64,000 nt of DNA from Pyricularia pennisetigena (lineage: Eukaryota; Ascomycota; Sordariomycetes; Magnaporthales; Pyriculariaceae). The stretch lies in contig NC_043743.1 of the NCBI RefSeq assembly GCF_004337985.1, positions 1,327,366 through 1,391,365 of the forward strand. The letters run 5' to 3'. Made by a program: the position numbers and the translations under genes. This document shows positions 12,184 through 24,556 of this stretch, piece after piece (position 1 is the first letter of the stretch; the number at the start of each line of letters is the position of its first letter). Under the pieces are notes generated by a model, which was given only the letters and a program-made list of their open reading frames with translations, did not search any database and was not told the DNA's origin.

Positions 12184-13371
12184 AAAAATAAAAAATTAAA
12201 AGAGTGTATGGTCTCGTGTATTGTGTTTTGGTGTCGTGCCACCACCAACAAGAATGCAAAGGCAACGTTCACCTCCTGGCATTCTCTGCCGTGTGGATAA
12301 AAGCTTAATTGATTCCCACGACTCGGGTTGTCGGTTTCCGGCAGGCAAACCACAAGCTGGGTTAACCCCCCTTGACATGGGTGGTCAATGGGCAAAGACC
12401 TCTTCTTTTTTTTTTATGCTTTGCCATTGACCATCATCGTGACCCTTTTTGTGTTTTCAGCTTTCCCGCATCCCGCGTCAAAAAGCGACCCCCTCCATCA
12501 GCCCCTCCCGTCTATTGATCTATTTCTACTACGGCGTGTACTTATCGCGATGGAACGTTGGGGAGTCACAAACGGAGTCCGCGCAGCCGATGGTTCGCTT
12601 GCGCAAAGAGATTCCCCATCAGCACATCAAATTCCGGTCTTTTTTCTTTTCCCTTGTCACGATGAATGACTTGATGGGCAATAAGGTTTTCGATGGACCC
12701 AAAGAAAGGCCCTGATATTTTACCGTGTGGAAGATCCCCACTGAAGGCTAAAGAGAGAGAAAAAAAAGACCCCTTTTTTGTATCCTAGTACGAAGGTCCC
12801 TTTTTTTTCTTTTTCTTTTTATCTTTTACACTCAAAGGTGTATTTATACTTTCAATCATTTTGGATCGTTTCGTATCAGCAGGTTTACAGGAAAAGGGGG
12901 GAGGGTGAGAGAAAGAGCGAAAATAAAATAAAAAATAAAAAATAAAGTCACAAGATAGATAACCCAAGCTGCCATGCGTCGATGACAGGCGCAAGGGGGC
13001 AAAAGAAGGTTGGTTGTTGGTTGTAAGCAGCTCTCTCGCGGATTACTACTGGTCCGTTCCTTTTCTCTTTTGACTCGTTACAAAAGGGATGATTAGAGTT
13101 TAACCGAACGGATGAACGGTGGTGTCGACCGGTAAGCTTCTCACACCGACGCCTAGTTCTTGGCAAAGAAAATAAAATCGAACGGCCAGGGCAGTAACAA
13201 AACCGGGAGAGGGTTTAGAATAACAAAATAGGGGGGATAGTGGCCCAACGTATACGAGATCGGTGACGTCGAAATGCCCGTTTGGCGCCTGTTTCTTTTC
13301 CAACCAAAATGTGGCAAACTTTCGTCACACCATTTACCAAACAACGAATAACGCCCTGCAGGCTAACTGGT

Positions 13372-13436
<65 letters not shown>
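13372..13436. repeat. (CTA)n trinucleotide microsatellite
   Basis: About 21 perfect CTA units. Some fungal LINE-like elements end in TAC-type triplet repeats, but nothing in the flanks here resembles a reverse transcriptase or other element body, so it is called a simple repeat. Confidence 0.95.
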
Positions 13437-13437
<1 letters not shown>

Positions 13438-14508
13438 TCTAAGCCCCAACTTTCCAACGCAATCTCAGCCGCTGCCGCCGGTGCGCCCTTCCCCCCCTTT
13501 CCTCTCTCCTTGCCAACCGTCCAAGCCGTCTTCACTAGGACGGGAAGAGTTTCTGCGCGGAGATCTTGAAAACACCGAACTAAACAAGCGAGAGAAATCA
13601 ACAAAGCAAGCCACCAAACGAGCAAAACGTGGCAAAGCCCAGACGTGATGATCACCTTTTTTGTAGCACAGGCACTTTAACCCAGAGGTTTGGTTACGGC
13701 GTTTTCGCTAGGGCCCAGTCCAAATACCCAGCAGCTCGGACTGGCTAATGCCGGGTTTTAGATAGCAAAGCAGAAAAGAGAGTTTTGGACCACCAAGTAA
13801 TTTGCCCTCTTCCTTTAATAACCTGCAGCGGCGGTCCCGATAGCCTCTCAAAACACCGAGGCGATGGCGTTTACGTGAGGATTTCGGACCAGACGTTTTT
13901 TTCCGAGCCTGTTTCCATTTCTCTAGCCTTGGAATAGAAGACTGCACCCAGGCGCACCGCTTGGTGACCACGGGGGTACCATAGTCAAAGCCCATCACAT
14001 CATGACCCAATAGCGAGAATGTGCCCTGAATTATAGACCGGTCGAGTCGCGCTCTACCGTAGGCTTGGTCCCCCTACTCCGGGACCGACGGCGGTGATCC
14101 GTTTGAGAATCGACAGATCTTTGCAGATCAATAACGCCTTGGGAATTCTGTCACACAGAGTAGTAATAATAATAATGAAGAAAAAAGAAAGAAAAAAACC
14201 GGCGTGAACCATACCCTAGATACTTCTGGAGTGGAATTTGTTACCGATGGCGGGTGCCGTGGAAAGACAGGTAAGGATCGTATATTAGATTGTCTACCGT
14301 ATAGCCCACAAGGCAGCCAAGCACAGACAGTGTAGCTCAAATTAGCAAGAGTGTTTGCCCGATAGCAGTGCAGACAAGAATATGGCGAACACGGGGCAAA
14401 GAAGAAACTCGAGGTCCGAGTTGGATAAAAACTTATTTTGATTTCTTCTCTTGCTTGTCCCTCAGTGTGATGGGTGGCCTCCGGTTGGAAAGAAAAGCCG
14501 GAGCGGAC

Positions 14509-14509
<1 letters not shown>

Positions 14510-14546
<37 letters not shown>

Positions 14547-14588
14547 GGAAATAAGGACGACGACGTGAACATACTTTTTTTTTTTTTT
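14510..14588. repeat. A36 tract followed by T14 tract
   Basis: An A36 run (14510-14545) is followed after 29 bases by T14 (14575-14588). Together they could pair as a long A-T hairpin if transcribed. No coding context. Confidence 0.9.
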
Positions 14589-15925
14589 CCTTATTTTACT
14601 TGTTGCTTTAGGGTGGTCGCACATCCAACCAACTGGGAGAAACTTTGACGGTCGAGCGTTGAGAGGCGTGACCGCCCTGGCGAGCCAGCCATCAAGTGGC
14701 TTGACGACGACCGAGTGGATGGAAGTTTATTAAAATGAAGTTCAGGCGTTGGGCGTGGCATGTTGATGCGATGACACGGAGCGCGCATGCGATCGCCCAG
14801 GCAAGCTGATTTTTGATTGAACCACGACCAAGAATAGTGTTTGCGGCTGACTTGATACGTGACGCAGTCATTTTTATTTCCTTTTTCGAGTCCGATTTAC
14901 AAGGATGACGACGCTGAGCCTGCACGTTGTTACTTGCGATGAGAGAGATTGACAGGCGATTGCTTTGAACCATGACATGAGGCTAACACAAGGAAAAAAA
15001 AAAACACACAGGTAGGTACACGGGTACACAGGTACATAGTTCAATCAGCAAAAACAACAAAAAAGAGGTCAAAAATAAAATTTGTTACAACAACCAATGT
15101 CATTCATCAATTCTCTAGTACCATCCGAGTCGCGTCGCTGACAATTCACCCCCATCCTTTGAAGGGGAACCCCAACCCTCCCACCCAGGAGCAAATCCCG
15201 AGATCACCACATCTACTACATCGCAAATGCCCCTGTCCCAGCATCTGGTCCTCAGTTGACCCACTACCAAACGCCGAGTGGGGTCGGTATAGGGGGTGTA
15301 CTCCAGCAACGTTCGATAGTCAGATCCATCCTATAACTTCACCCCTCCTGTTCCCTTTACTTGGCCTTTCCAGCCGCCGTCAAGTTGGGGGCGGTTTTTC
15401 TGTGCTGTGCAGCTGTGGAGCTCACGCAAGGGGTGTTTGTCGGTCGCTCATCCGATCTTGACTTTGGTTTACGGACTGGCTGTGCTTGCTGCAAAGCTGA
15501 ACTGAACACTGGCGAATTCCATGTTGCGTTTCTCAATCGAGTCTCATTGGCTATATTTGTATTGTACAATCGAAAGTGGCCGGCCACCACTGCGAGAATA
15601 AAAAAGCTTAAACGTCAAAGCCATGTACCGCTCCGAGAAAACCACCCATGTTTGAAGAAGCAATTGCGAAACAACAAAAATAATAACAAAAGACCAATGA
15701 AGAAGTCCGTCGTGGGTATCATAAAAACAATGCATCCACCCAGTAGTTAAAAAGAAACGAGTAAAAAAGAGCCAAAGCCAAAAGCGAAACGTCGTATATC
15801 TTGTATCGAAATGGGTGGACGGTAAAATAAGCTTCGACTAGTGTTGTTGCTGAATGCGTGAAGAGGCGAAGTGCGTCGAAAAAGTAAAGAGAGAGCTGCA
15901 GCTATGGTAGTTATGCCATGCTATG

Positions 15926-16375
15926 CTATGCAGACATGTTGTCCCAGTAGCGGCAGCGAGCAGCCCTGGCTGTCTGGTTGTCTCTGAAGCGGTGCTGGAA
16001 GTAGTTGAACACGGCAAACTCGTCGCGTGTGAGAACGTAGCTGTCAGGCTGGGCTTCGACCTTGGACCATAGTTGCGAAAGTGCCCTCTCGAGTATGCTA
16101 GAAATGGTCGAGTTGCTGGCTCCGTCGGGGCTTTCTCTTGCGATCTCCAATGCTTGTGCAACGCTGGTATCTTGTTGCAGTTGCTGATGTTGAGAGTGGG
16201 AGCGGTGGTCATCATGCGATATGTGATGCATCTTGCCGTGGTCCGACGGCGAGACGCCGCACAAGCCGCTGCAGTTGCCTGTGATGAAAGGCATGTGGGA
16301 TGATGGCGGGTAAGAGAGTGGGCGGTAAGAGAAGTTGTAGAGTTGCGGAAGTTCCTGAGGATGGATGGAGAGCAT
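15926..16375 (-). CDS. Conserved-looking 149-residue protein of unknown function
   Basis: Single exon of 149 codons on the minus strand. I do not recognise the family. The N-terminal half is rich in proline, serine and tyrosine, followed by a His/Gln-rich stretch (about residues 49-68). The C-terminal half (about 75-146) looks folded and helical: a segment with S-I-L-E-R-A-L-S-Q-L-W, then D-E-F-A-V-F-N-Y-F-Q-H-R-F, and a final R-Y-W-D-N near the C-terminus. No signal peptide or transmembrane segment is visible. It is the only convincing protein gene in 19.4 kb. Nucleotide context before the ATG (CTTCGCCATGC) is acceptable, and an A/T-rich TATA-like box lies about 45-55 bases upstream. A longer ORF in another frame (15838-16470) looks like a shadow. 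Coding status is probable, not certain. Confidence 0.6.
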   Translation of the reverse strand: MLSIHPQELPQLYNFSYRPLSYPPSSHMPFITGNCSGLCGVSPSDHGKMHHISHDDHRSHSQHQQLQQDTSVAQALEIARESPDGASNSTISSILERALSQLWSKVEAQPDSYVLTRDEFAVFNYFQHRFRDNQTARAARCRYWDNMSA

Positions 16376-16417
16376 GGCGAAGGGAGATCGAGAAGGAGGA
16401 GTTCGGTTGTCCAGTGA

Positions 16418-16429
16418 TTATATAAAATA
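16418..16429 (-). promoter_or_regulatory. TATA-like box upstream of the 149-codon gene
   Basis: The minus strand reads TATTTTATATAAT about 45-55 bases before the ATG at 16375. If used, it would give a very short leader. The surrounding sequence is not otherwise A/T-rich. Confidence 0.35.
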
Positions 16430-17521
16430 GGTAACAATTGCAAGGGAGCCTGTCTAGGTTGGTAGAGCAAGCTCGAGGGGAAGCACCTTCAAGGGAGGAA
16501 AGGATTTGTGGCGGCGGCGGGGGTTGCAGAAGTCAAGTAGCCTTGGTCTTGGCTTTATGACAAGGGAGAAGGCGAAATTTCCGAGCGCGGCTTGTCTTGC
16601 CGGCGTGTGAGAGGAGATGAGCAGCTGCCGTGCGTTGCTTTGGTGCGAAGTGCACTGGCCGAGGCTTGCCCTGGAGGGGCCACTGGAATTGGCGTGACAA
16701 ATGTCGCGCCCTTGATTGAATTCTCTTTCTAACTCTCCCTGTCTGTTACCGTTTCTTTTGCTGAGGGGCAGCCTAGGCGAGACAAGACGGGATTGGCGTA
16801 ACGAGTGAGAGAGGGTGGGTTGCGTTGTGGTTTGTGGTTTGTGGTTTGTGGTGATGGTGGCAGGAATCCGAAATGGCAGATGGCGGAGACGTGGATCTCG
16901 GCGGATCTGCAGGTACGACCGTTTAGTTCCCGGAGGATGGCAAGCTGCGCTGAACTCCTTCCTCGTGTGATTTTTGGTATAGCGATTCTGTTGTTTGATG
17001 ACCTCTACCGGATGTGGAGGTATGAACAATTTCCCCAGCCTTAGTTGAAAGCCCGTAATGAACACTGGCCAGCAACGTGGAGATTGTTTGGAGGTGGCTT
17101 GGTTGATGAGGCTTAGTGATGGTGCACTCTGGCTTGATGATTTTAAAATGAAAGGGGGGAGGAAAGAAGCGGACGTGAAGGTCTTTATAGTAACATCGGA
17201 CTTCAGTCCGGGATGGCAAAAAAAAAAAAACTAAACAGAGTAATAAAAAGGTTACAGCTGGATGACTGAATGACTGAAGGCGTCCGAGTCGACCCGTCAC
17301 TTTACTGCACTGCTGAGATGTGGATTTGAGGGCCACCCCCGTTAGGTTGGGAAGGCTACGGTGGTGGGAACTATATCAGATCGCTGGGAAGATGCGGCTA
17401 GACGACGCCTAATTCAAACCGACCAAGGGTTGCCTACAACTTACGCTCTTGTACCTACCTAAACTAATAAACCGATACTACCTGGGGGGTGTGTGGAAGC
17501 GAGGAAAAAATTTAAGAAAAA

Positions 17522-17603
17522 TAAAAAATAAAAAATAAAAAATAAAAAATAAAAAATAAAAAATAAAAAATAAAAAATAAAAAATAAAAAATAAAAAATA
17601 AAA
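17522..17603. repeat. (TAAAAAA)n heptamer minisatellite
   Basis: About 12 near-perfect copies of a 7-base unit, 1.15 kb upstream of the 149-codon minus-strand gene. Confidence 0.93.
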
Positions 17604-18848
17604 CGATTTCAACGTACAAGCACAAGGTACCTGCTACGACAAAAGCTTACCCCCCTCCCCACCGACCACCCCACACCTTAATCAGAACAGGCCCCCTGGC
17701 TTGGAAAGCATCTTTCGCCAAGGGCAAGCCTTCTGTGACGCAAAAGGACGGAGCAACTTCCAAATTTGGCCCAACCGTTGGCGGTTGTTTGGTGTGTGCT
17801 GAGTGAGAGTTGAGAGTCAGAATTGAGGCCTGACCCGCTTGCCTTGACAAAGGCCCATTGCGAGTAAGGCGGGGTGGGCTGCTAACATAGTTTGCTTGTC
17901 GGCGTCACCGCGACTGCTTTTTATATGCAGTGTAAAAAGCTACCTAGATTAGGTAACCTGACAGTAGGTACCTACGCAAGTTGCCCAAACTCCTGCCGAG
18001 GGCAGAACAGTGTAATGATTCTCGGAAATCAACCCCGATGACCCATACTAACCCAAAATCTTTCTTTTTTTGTTATTGTTTGGATTGTGACAATACTACC
18101 ACACTGCTGTTGGGTAGTCTGGTCTTATTTGCTCATCATCTCGCAATCATGATCAGACTCAGGCTTCGGGATTTGCATTCTGGGCTCAACAACAGCTGCC
18201 AAGCACTCAAGACAAGACGATGGAGGTGTGAGAATCGACCGAATCGTGTTCAATGGCCAAAACAACCATTATGTTTTCCGCACCCGCACCCATCGGCTGT
18301 AATTAGTGGTTAATCCAATTAGCGGGAACCTCCCGCCTTGCAACTTGCCCTTTTTAATTCCTACCTATGAGGCAGTTCCATCTTTTTTTTTTTTTTCCTT
18401 GCTGGTACTATACCTACACATGCTTTCCTACGCGTGGGGTGAAATAACCCCTAATTATCAGTGTGAAGGTAATCCTCTGACCTCACCATCCCGTTTCTCA
18501 GGGTTGTTGTGCATCATCCAACAAAGGCAACGGCTGGACCGTTTTCTTAAAGCCACAGCATACTACTTTACGGACTTTGGCTTGGTCCCAAACCTCCGGT
18601 CATGCGCTTGCTTCCTCTGCCATTCTTTTTGCACGTCCCCTATTTTACTGTGGTGAGCGTATAAGTAACGAAGCTAAAAAGAGCAAAAATTAAAATAAAT
18701 AAATAAAAGTAAAAGCCAAAACCAAACCGCCTAGCCAACTAGGGATAGCCGAAAAGCCGTGGAGGAAAGCCGGTGAAGTTTAAATTTTCCAGACTAGACA
18801 CCATTTCAGCACAGCCCAACTGCCATCAAAAATACCTACGTTGCTAGA

Positions 18849-18882
18849 AGAGAAAAAAAAGAAAAAAAAAAAAAAAAAAAAA
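18849..18882. repeat. Poly-A tract with one interruption
   Basis: Two A runs separated by a single G; no coding context. Confidence 0.85.
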
Positions 18883-21110
18883 GCATGCATACCTAATCTC
18901 AGATACAATCGCTACTTGCGCCTCCCTCGCCTGCATACATTTGCTCCCCACGGGCAAGCCGTGAGCTGCCACAACAAACTTCTCAGGGGGGCCATCACTT
19001 GGCAAGCTCGGAAAGGGCATTCTGTCACGTCAGCTGCTGCGATCCAAACCTTCAATCTAACCTAGCACACTCAATATTGGCCATTGATGTCTCCTTTTTT
19101 TGCATAATAAACTCTCACCATGGTTTTTTTGATGCTTCCTTTGCCAGACAGTATTTACGCGGTCCTTTTGACGACATCGGATGGTGGGGCTTACGTCACA
19201 GCTCTCACTCACTACCGCGGGTAACGTACATAGTAAATTGCATATAGACTTTTACGTATGTAGTGCTTGCTTGTACTTTATTTAATCGCTCTCTTCGGCT
19301 GTACGAGAAGGGTTTTGCCATAGTACATGCGGAGCCGCCGTGTCACATCCTCAAAAAAAAGGTTTTTGCCATGTCTCCAGCTGCCGCCTGGTGGGTGCAA
19401 GTGCATCCCTTGTTTGATAAAAGGTTTTTTTCTTCTTTTTTTTTTTTTCTCGATCACTTGTCGTGGCCAAACATGTCGAGTTACGCGCCGCTTATTTTTA
19501 AAAGCAAGTGGACGCATCTGACTGACAGATCATCAGCACATACCCTACCTTGACATAATATGATCCTCTTTTTTTCCTTCTTTTCCTTGGCTCTATCTGC
19601 CATTGAACAAAGCCTACCTAGGTACTTTTGAAAATCCTTACATCACCGCACCCCAAAAGTGAATACCCTCAGTGGGCCCCTCGTTGCCCTGGTACTACAA
19701 TGGTCGGAACAGATGTGCTCCTTGGACTGGGTGCAGTATCCCTCGACCTGATCCTCGACGCTTAATGCTTGCTTTTTCCCGTAATATTTCCAACTCCAAG
19801 CAGTACAGTAGAATCCACATCACCAATGTTTCTTGTACACTTCTGGGCAGCAGTGGGCTCTGGTTATTAGGCAGGCTCCGGTAGATCCTTGCCGGGAAGC
19901 GGGGGTGGGCGCTTTTCTTCATCATCCCTCGCTTAACTCAGCTCAAGGCGGCAAGGAGTGGGTCTCCTTCCCAGGACACGCATACAGTATGTTCCCTGAT
20001 GCCACTCTTAAACAATGATAACCACGTATGCGACAGAATAAACTTTCGCAAAAGTAAACGATGACCCTCTTTACAAAACTCTGACCAACGTCCCTAGCAG
20101 AATATTATAATCCACCAGTCAGGAAAAAAAAAAAAAGACGTCAAGTTGAACAAGAAAGTCTTGCCACCCACAATATGGGTCCGTGACCATGACTTGGCCC
20201 GGGTCGGCTCGGTGTTGCCGGTCCAAGTGTGGCAATTCCATTACTCTATTAGAGTATCATGTTTCCTGGCATTGTTTACAATACTGCACCAGTAGTACCT
20301 ATGCGGCAAGTTGGCGCCAGCCAAGATGTGGAACGAAAGGGGCCCTTTGGTCACCGTGTCGGAGGCCAGTTAGGAAGTATGCTGAACCTACAGGAATTAA
20401 ATGCATTGGGATTCGTAATTTGTCGCCAGAACTCAATCTCATTGATGAGGCGGTGTGTCTCTGTCTCTCTCTCTTTCTTTCTTTTTTTCCCTTCTTTTCT
20501 TACTTGGTGATACCGCGACGAGTTACGAGTTAATACCAACATGCTCAACTGTCGAACCAACCCATTTTGTTCATGCATGGTCCGCTCCGCACCAACGCTT
20601 CAAGACAACAAAGACAGAAATTACTCCGGTCACTCTGTTGCGCAAATCGTTCTAGATGTTCAAGTTATCGGGCCGGTTACCAGTCAAACTACTCGCGTGT
20701 TTGAACCTTTAGCGTCCGTCTTTCTTCTTTTTAACAGGTGCATAGAAGGTTTTGAAACATTGACAAGAGAACTGGACAAGGAACACGAACGAAATTTACG
20801 GAGTATTCACTGTGTAAAGTATAGTACGTACGCTCTGGTCATCTCACACACGCGCGCGCGCACACACACAAACAACCCCACACATTGAATGGGTTTTGTG
20901 CAATAGCCGCGAGACGCAGCCTCTCTCTGTTTCCTTGGACAGGCCTTCGGGAATAGTGCGGCAACGTAACCGAGAAAAGCCTTGATTTTGGTTTCCACCC
21001 TTTTATTATTTGTTACCAAAATCGCCAAGCCTGGTATGCATCCTCACTGGCTGTTTTTCTTCCGGACCCTGAAAGCTGTCAAGGGTATGATGCATAGTCA
21101 GGGTATGGGG

Positions 21111-21147
21111 CTTTTTTTTCTTTTTTTTTTTTTTTTTTTTTTTTTTT
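21111..21147. repeat. Poly-T tract with one interruption
   Basis: T runs separated by a single C, followed by CT-rich sequence. No gene could be placed downstream on the plus strand. Confidence 0.85.
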
Positions 21148-24100
21148 CTCTTTCTCGTCTTGCGCCTCGAAATTTGTTGGTATTGAAAGATAAACTCAAC
21201 CCATGACCAGATCAAACGCACGCACCTCTGCCCTAATATATATGGCTCATGCTCCTGTCAGCTCGTCTAGTGCACTGGCCTATTCTCCCCCATTAATAAT
21301 TCCCCATTGTGCCACACAAATAGCATGGTTCTTGGTGTAACCTAGAGGTCACGGCCCCCTTGCCGAACCCGCACAATCGTGCAACCATGAAAAGGGTTCA
21401 ACTATAAACGTATTTGTACTTGTTCGAGATGTGAGTATTTTCAGCCTGAGACGTCTGACGAAAGGGTAAATTTGCCGGTGTTATTTTTATTTTTGCATTC
21501 CGCACATCATTACACGAAGCCTACAGTGCCCACGTCAAGTATTCGTGGCTGACGAGTCATAGTAGTGGACTAAAAACTAATCTGGTAATCTTCTAGAAAA
21601 CTTTGTCCGTCGCCCTCATCCCTGTTGGCTGCTAGTGTAGTTGGAACTCGGCCATGGCCGCAGTACTGTACACATGTATGCACGCACGCAGCATAATATA
21701 GTTACATAGTATATTAATTCATTCCTTGGTAGACCTTATTCACTACGTAATGGGAGTCAGCCGACACAGGGAGCAGCCACTTTGGCACCGAATATGTAGC
21801 ACGGCTACGTCAGCAGCTGAAGCAAAGAATTCTGGTAAATACTTAGCAGCCGGGTCATCGGCATAAACATATCCTTGAACTCAGCTTCAGCACTCTTCTT
21901 TGTTTCTCTTGGTCTTTTTTGCTTCAGTCTTTTTTTTTTTACCCCTTCGATTCATCCATTACTATCCCGTGAATCCACCACATAGATTGGCACTTTGCTT
22001 GCTGACTTCTTTCAGCCATGGTGTTTTCTGTCTCCATTTCGGATCCTCGTCTTGGCCCCGTCAAAAGTGGATTATGGATTGACAAGATGCTACATACTGC
22101 TTCAAGCATATTTTGTTTTTGGCCCTTTCGTTGCATTTCCCGCACGTTGCATTGCGTCACGCTTAGCTCTAAGCGAGCTTTACCTGACTAAAGACAGTTC
22201 GGCAGTTGATTTTGGGCGGAAGAGGCAGAAGAGACAAATTCCTAAAATGGAAGGCAGTTTTGTTGAATTCCGAATGCGAACTTCGCCATGGTGATAAAAT
22301 ACAAGTAAAAAAGGAACGGAAGCAATCATAAAATTTTTTGATTGAAGCCTGACAATAGAAGAGATATTAATAAAAGACTGCTTTTTTTTTTTTTGTTTTT
22401 AACATTTCGTCCCATCCCAGTATCGACTCGTGTCGTTGTGGCATTTATAACATGTTGCGGACCAAAAGACGTGTTCGTGCTACCTCGGAAAAAGCTTGGC
22501 ATAAATCGTCCAGGCTGGACCATTGTTGCATCATGTCAACAAAAAGGACAAGTCAATAGCGAAGTGAGCAATTCAACACCACAATGCAGTATATACAAAA
22601 TTAATCAACGCTTGCGTATGTACTGTAACTCAAGAGGATTAGGAAAGCTGGTTCCCATCCCATTTCCCCGGTTCCTGTACCTACATAATTAAAAGGTCGA
22701 GTTTGGTATCATAATTTTTTCTTTTTTCTTTTACATATTCCGTATCATCAGGTCGGTCCAACCTGTCGAGATTGATTACCTACCCTGGCTTGTACCCCAA
22801 ACCACAAGGGTAATGGAGACAACACACACACCTTCCCTTTCCCACCCCCCTTTGTCACCCACAAAAAAGACACATGGGTCGGCCATGTAATCTTTGTGCA
22901 TGGGCCGGAGCCGAGGTGGAGCCTCTGACAATCCCTAGCTCGAACCTTATTTTGATGGCCTTCATTCCTGCAAGATCAAGAACCTATGAAGGAGAAAAAA
23001 AAAGGTATGTGGGGTGGGCCAGGGAAAAGAAAATGAATAAGAAAGACAAACAAGTGGATACCATTTGCGGCTGGACCTGACTCTGGTAGGTTGGCTATAC
23101 GGCGAACACGTCTGTTTAGCTGACAAGACGCTTGTTCGACTGGCTATACGGCAAACCATTCTTGGTCATCCTGTGGGGTTCTCACCCCTTTTTGGCATTG
23201 CCCATAAAATATCACTTTATGTTGTATGAGGTCGCGAGGCGAGGCTCCGATGCAATTCAATGGCCCAGCCAATTGGATACAGGGTGTTGGTTACGGCATG
23301 CTGACACTTTTTATTTGGAGGGGGAAAACGACTAACAAAGAGAATAAAAAGAAAGAGAAAAAGACGCTACATAGCAAACGAACCCACCAGTCATCTCGCC
23401 AGTGCCAATCTCTCTTACTGTGCTTGTGTCGTCTCATCCTCGACTCGCTCGAAGAAAAAAAAAAACAAGATGAGAATAAAATCTGTAGAATATTAATCAG
23501 CAAAAGAACACAAAGGAAGGAAAAGAACAGTGGATCTAGTCAAACCGCAAGTGTAAATTACTGTAATACTCGACTAGTCCTACTCATGCTAATGGCAAGA
23601 TTGCCATCGTCAGGCCCCGGGCGAGCTCAATCTGCATCAGGTCGCCTCATGCGCTGCACATGATCGACTTGACTTGCATGGAACATAAGCTGGTAACGTT
23701 CCCAAGAAATGTACAGCCAAAAAAAAAGACTCCATTAAAAATTTCAACAGGGCAACAGGGCAGACAAAAGGACTGCCATGGTTCTGCAAAACCACTTGCT
23801 TGAAAGGAAGGAGAAAAAAAGGGACATAAAAAGATGAATGTGGGGGAGGGTTTCAACGGCCCGCTGCCGTTTGCCAGATCCCGTGTGATGTAATGTGATC
23901 AGACATATCCTTGCGGTCTAGGTCGTTGTCTCGGTCGTGCCCGTTATAAATTATAAATCCGGAACATGTTTCTCCCTCTTACATTTTTTTTCTCGACTTG
24001 TGGGGAACCTGTAATAGCAACCTACAGGCAAATATGATGCAGTATCTGTCATTTTTTTTATTTGCTTATCTATTGATATTTTACAGCGCACCGCCTCGGA

Positions 24101-24530
24101 GCCTTGTTTTCTCCATTGTTTATTACCATCTTCCATCTTTTCCCATCCATTGACGCACCAGTCGCAAAACTCGGCCGATAACCAGAACGTAATGGGTTAG
24201 GCGGCGGGAGGATGGTTACGACGCAGAATGCGGATGGTGTTTGGACAAAAAGTCAGGGGATCAGGGGGACCGCTGCCAAATCCACCTTGTTCCTTCTGTG
24301 GCATATGTCTCCGCTTCAAAATTATCTTTTTAAACTTTTTTTTTTTCCTTTCTTTTTCTTCCTCGTTTTGGGACGACAAAACACCTTCAAACCCCTCAGG
24401 CACACACAACGTAGTATGTACTCAGCAGGAACTGCTCGGATCATTCTTGTACCCCTCCTCCACCTGTTGAGCAAAGCCCGGCCGCCCCCTGTCATAGTAA
24501 ACACATTATTATTGAGTAAATTACTATGGG

Positions 24531-24556
24531 TTTTTTTTTTTTTTTTTTTTTTTTTT
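24531..24556. repeat. Homopolymer T26
   Basis: Uninterrupted run of 26 T, followed by CT-rich sequence. No coding context. Confidence 0.92.

Larger units (their letters stand above)
7251..15925. other. Gene-poor block, left half (about 8.7 kb)
   Basis: No ORF in this stretch has family resemblance, and no consistent exon chain could be built on either strand. The sequence is dominated by simple tracts: A28, purine tracts, TG, G19, CTA triplets and A36, listed separately. It lies 3' of the MARVEL gene and 3' of the 149-codon minus-strand gene, so both neighbours point into it. Long untranslated or noncoding transcripts could come from here, but the sequence alone does not show it. Confidence 0.6.

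Noticed and set aside
13372..13436. (CTA)n as the tail of a LINE-like element
   Set aside because: No reverse transcriptase, endonuclease or element-like sequence is present in the flanks.
15838..16470. 210-codon minus-strand ORF overlapping the 149-codon gene
   Set aside because: Ser/Thr/Pro-rich frame without ordered segments; the 149-codon frame has the better protein-like pattern. It is probably a shadow.
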